From: JBFWML01 sp050251635
Lineage (GTDB): Bacteria > Campylobacterota > Campylobacteria > Campylobacterales > SZUA-545
NCBI GenBank assembly: GCA_050251635.1
Contig: JBFWML010000001.1
Coordinates: 48,243 to 112,242 of the forward strand
Reading direction: 5' to 3'
DNA: 64,000 bases
The position numbers and the translations under genes were made by a program. Shown here piece by piece: positions 63,234 to 64,000 of this stretch (the first letter of the stretch is position 1; every line of letters begins with the position of its first letter). The notes under the pieces were generated by a model. It did not search any database, was not told the origin of the DNA, and worked only from the letters and a program-made list of their open reading frames with translations.

Positions 63234-64000
63234 ATGAAGAAAACTCAACGCAAAAAGTACTTCGTGCGCGAATTTCTCTCGAAACTCAATTTTTTGCTGA
63301 CCCGCCGGGACAAACAGTTTCTTGCCGGGCTTTTTGCCCTCTCGATCTTTGTGGCGCTGGTGGAGACGGTGGGCATTTCGGCGATTATGCCCTTTATCTC
63401 GGTGGCGACCAATCCGGGGCTGGTGGAAAGCAACGACTACTACCGGGCAGCCTACGGGCTGCTGGGGTTTGAAACGGTTTCGGGGTTTATTATCTTTTTT
63501 GGCTTTGTGCTGATTGGGTTTTATGTGTTCCGGGGCGGGTTGAATCTGTTTTACACTTGGCTGCTGGCGCGGTTTTCCTATGGCCGCTATCACCTGCTGG
63601 CCTATCGGCTTTTTTCGGGGTATTTGGCTTTGCCCTATGAGGAATTTACCAAGCGCAACAGCGCCAAGCTGAACAAGACGATTGTAACCGAGGCGAACAA
63701 CCTCACCCAACTCATTCACCATATGCTTTTTCTGCTATCCGAGATTGCGACTACCCTGCTGCTTTACGGGCTGCTGCTTTGGGTCAACTGGAAGATTACA
63801 CTGGTGTTAACCCTGCTACTGGGCGTGAAAACATTTTTGCTGCTCAAAACCATCTCTCCGGCCATCTCACGACAGGGCAAAAAGCGGATTGAGCGGCAGA
63901 CCGGTTTTTACGAAACCGTAAACGACTCTTTGGGCAACTTCAAGTTGATCAAGCTGCTGGGTAACGAAAAAAGCCTGATCAATCGTTTTGGGGAATCCAG
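63234..64000 (+). CDS. ABC transporter, PglK-like flippase (5' part; runs off right edge)
   Basis: I translated the plus strand from ATG 63234; the frame stays open for 255 codons to the edge. It begins MKKTQRKKYFVREFLSKLNFLL, with membrane helices near LFALSIFVALVETVGISAIMPFI and GFIIFFGFVLIGFYVFRG. This is the transmembrane part of a PglK (WlaB)-type exporter, the flippase for lipid-linked oligosaccharides in N-glycosylation or related polysaccharide pathways. The ATP-binding half is beyond the window, so this is by N-terminal pattern only. Confidence 0.7.
   Translation, partial: MKKTQRKKYFVREFLSKLNFLLTRRDKQFLAGLFALSIFVALVETVGISAIMPFISVATNPGLVESNDYYRAAYGLLGFETVSGFIIFFGFVLIGFYVFRGGLNLFYTWLLARFSYGRYHLLAYRLFSGYLALPYEEFTKRNSAKLNKTIVTEANNLTQLIHHMLFLLSEIATTLLLYGLLLWVNWKITLVLTLLLGVKTFLLLKTISPAISRQGKKRIERQTGFYETVNDSLGNFKLIKLLGNEKSLINRFGES

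Noticed and set aside
1..64000. CRISPR arrays, complete insertion sequences, rRNA operons, intrinsic terminators
   Set aside because: No regularly spaced identical repeats, transposase motifs, rRNA signatures or clear GC-hairpin-plus-T-run structures were found by reading; a computed scan was not possible.

Overview
The window reads as a chromosomal segment of a GC-rich member of the Campylobacterota (formerly Epsilonproteobacteria). The taxonomic reasoning rests on several things seen together: a UPF0763/DUF2603 gene (a family I know only from this phylum), a Csd3/HdpA-like cell-shape peptidase of 403 residues, flgC-fliE followed by an FtsI-type transpeptidase, a histidine kinase with an AHEWRQPLN H-box, a tmRNA tag of the form ANNANYRPAYAYAA, and the start of a PglK-like flippase at the right edge. 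Genus cannot be set from the sequence alone. Coding density is high, with many 1-14 bp overlaps that suggest translational coupling.

Layout. 1-5.1 kb: leftward heavy-metal efflux operon (small His/Cys periplasmic protein, TolC-type outer-membrane protein, adaptor, CusA-type RND pump running off the left edge). 5.1-9.4 kb: leftward tolC-macA-macB-type operon, preceded by a two-copy 11-bp direct repeat at a promoter. 9.5-12.4 kb: accessory patch with a DUF4143 ATPase, decayed conjugation-gene fragments and a Fic enzyme. 12.4-14.8 kb: tmRNA, a response-regulator phosphatase and trpA. 14.8-18.3 kb: second accessory patch with a nucleotidyltransferase/CopG-type pair, an AT-rich OLD-like ATPase/TOPRIM nuclease and a ribbon-helix-helix/DUF188 pair. 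18.3-30.6 kb: CHASE4-type histidine kinase, panB, an MFS-HEAT protein overlapping a cyclic-nucleotide-binding protein, two chemoreceptors, an OprC-like copper TonB receptor with four 11-bp phased repeats in its promoter, Fe-type superoxide dismutase and YraN. 30.6-37.8 kb: ccdAB, a lone cytoplasmic molybdopterin formate-dehydrogenase-like enzyme behind hom, DoxX, mazEF-like pair, a minimal kinase-like protein, ruvB and UPF0763. 37.8-45.3 kb: rsmE, csd3-like peptidase, then a rightward run of lipoprotein, AAA ATPase, DedA, orphan ABC ATPase and PBP1A. 45.4-48.4 kb: third accessory patch with a HigBA-like pair, a TraG-like conjugation remnant and a UPF0175/DUF3368 pair. 48.4-64 kb: mostly core genes, flgC-fliE (with a sigma-54 promoter), FtsI-like transpeptidase, pyrB, pabB, pabC, an SspB-like protein, a LysR regulator, UvrD/Rep helicase, truB, ispE, smpB, comF-like, an NSS transporter, trpS, a GspF/PilC-like protein and a PglK-like ABC transporter cut by the right edge.

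Three themes stand out. First, copper or related metal handling: a CusA-type exporter and an OprC-like importer lie in one window, and two promoters here carry phased 11-bp direct repeats the same distance from the -10 element, as expected for OmpR/PhoB-family activation. Second, accessory islands: up to seven toxin-antitoxin-like pairs or relatives plus a Fic enzyme cluster around fragments of F-type transfer genes (TraN-like, TraG-like), suggesting an old conjugative element was lost while its addiction genes remained. Third, ribosome rescue and proteolysis: ssrA, smpB and a probable SspB-like adaptor are all present.

No CRISPR array, complete insertion sequence, rRNA or tRNA gene was seen. 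No convincing intrinsic terminator was seen by eye.
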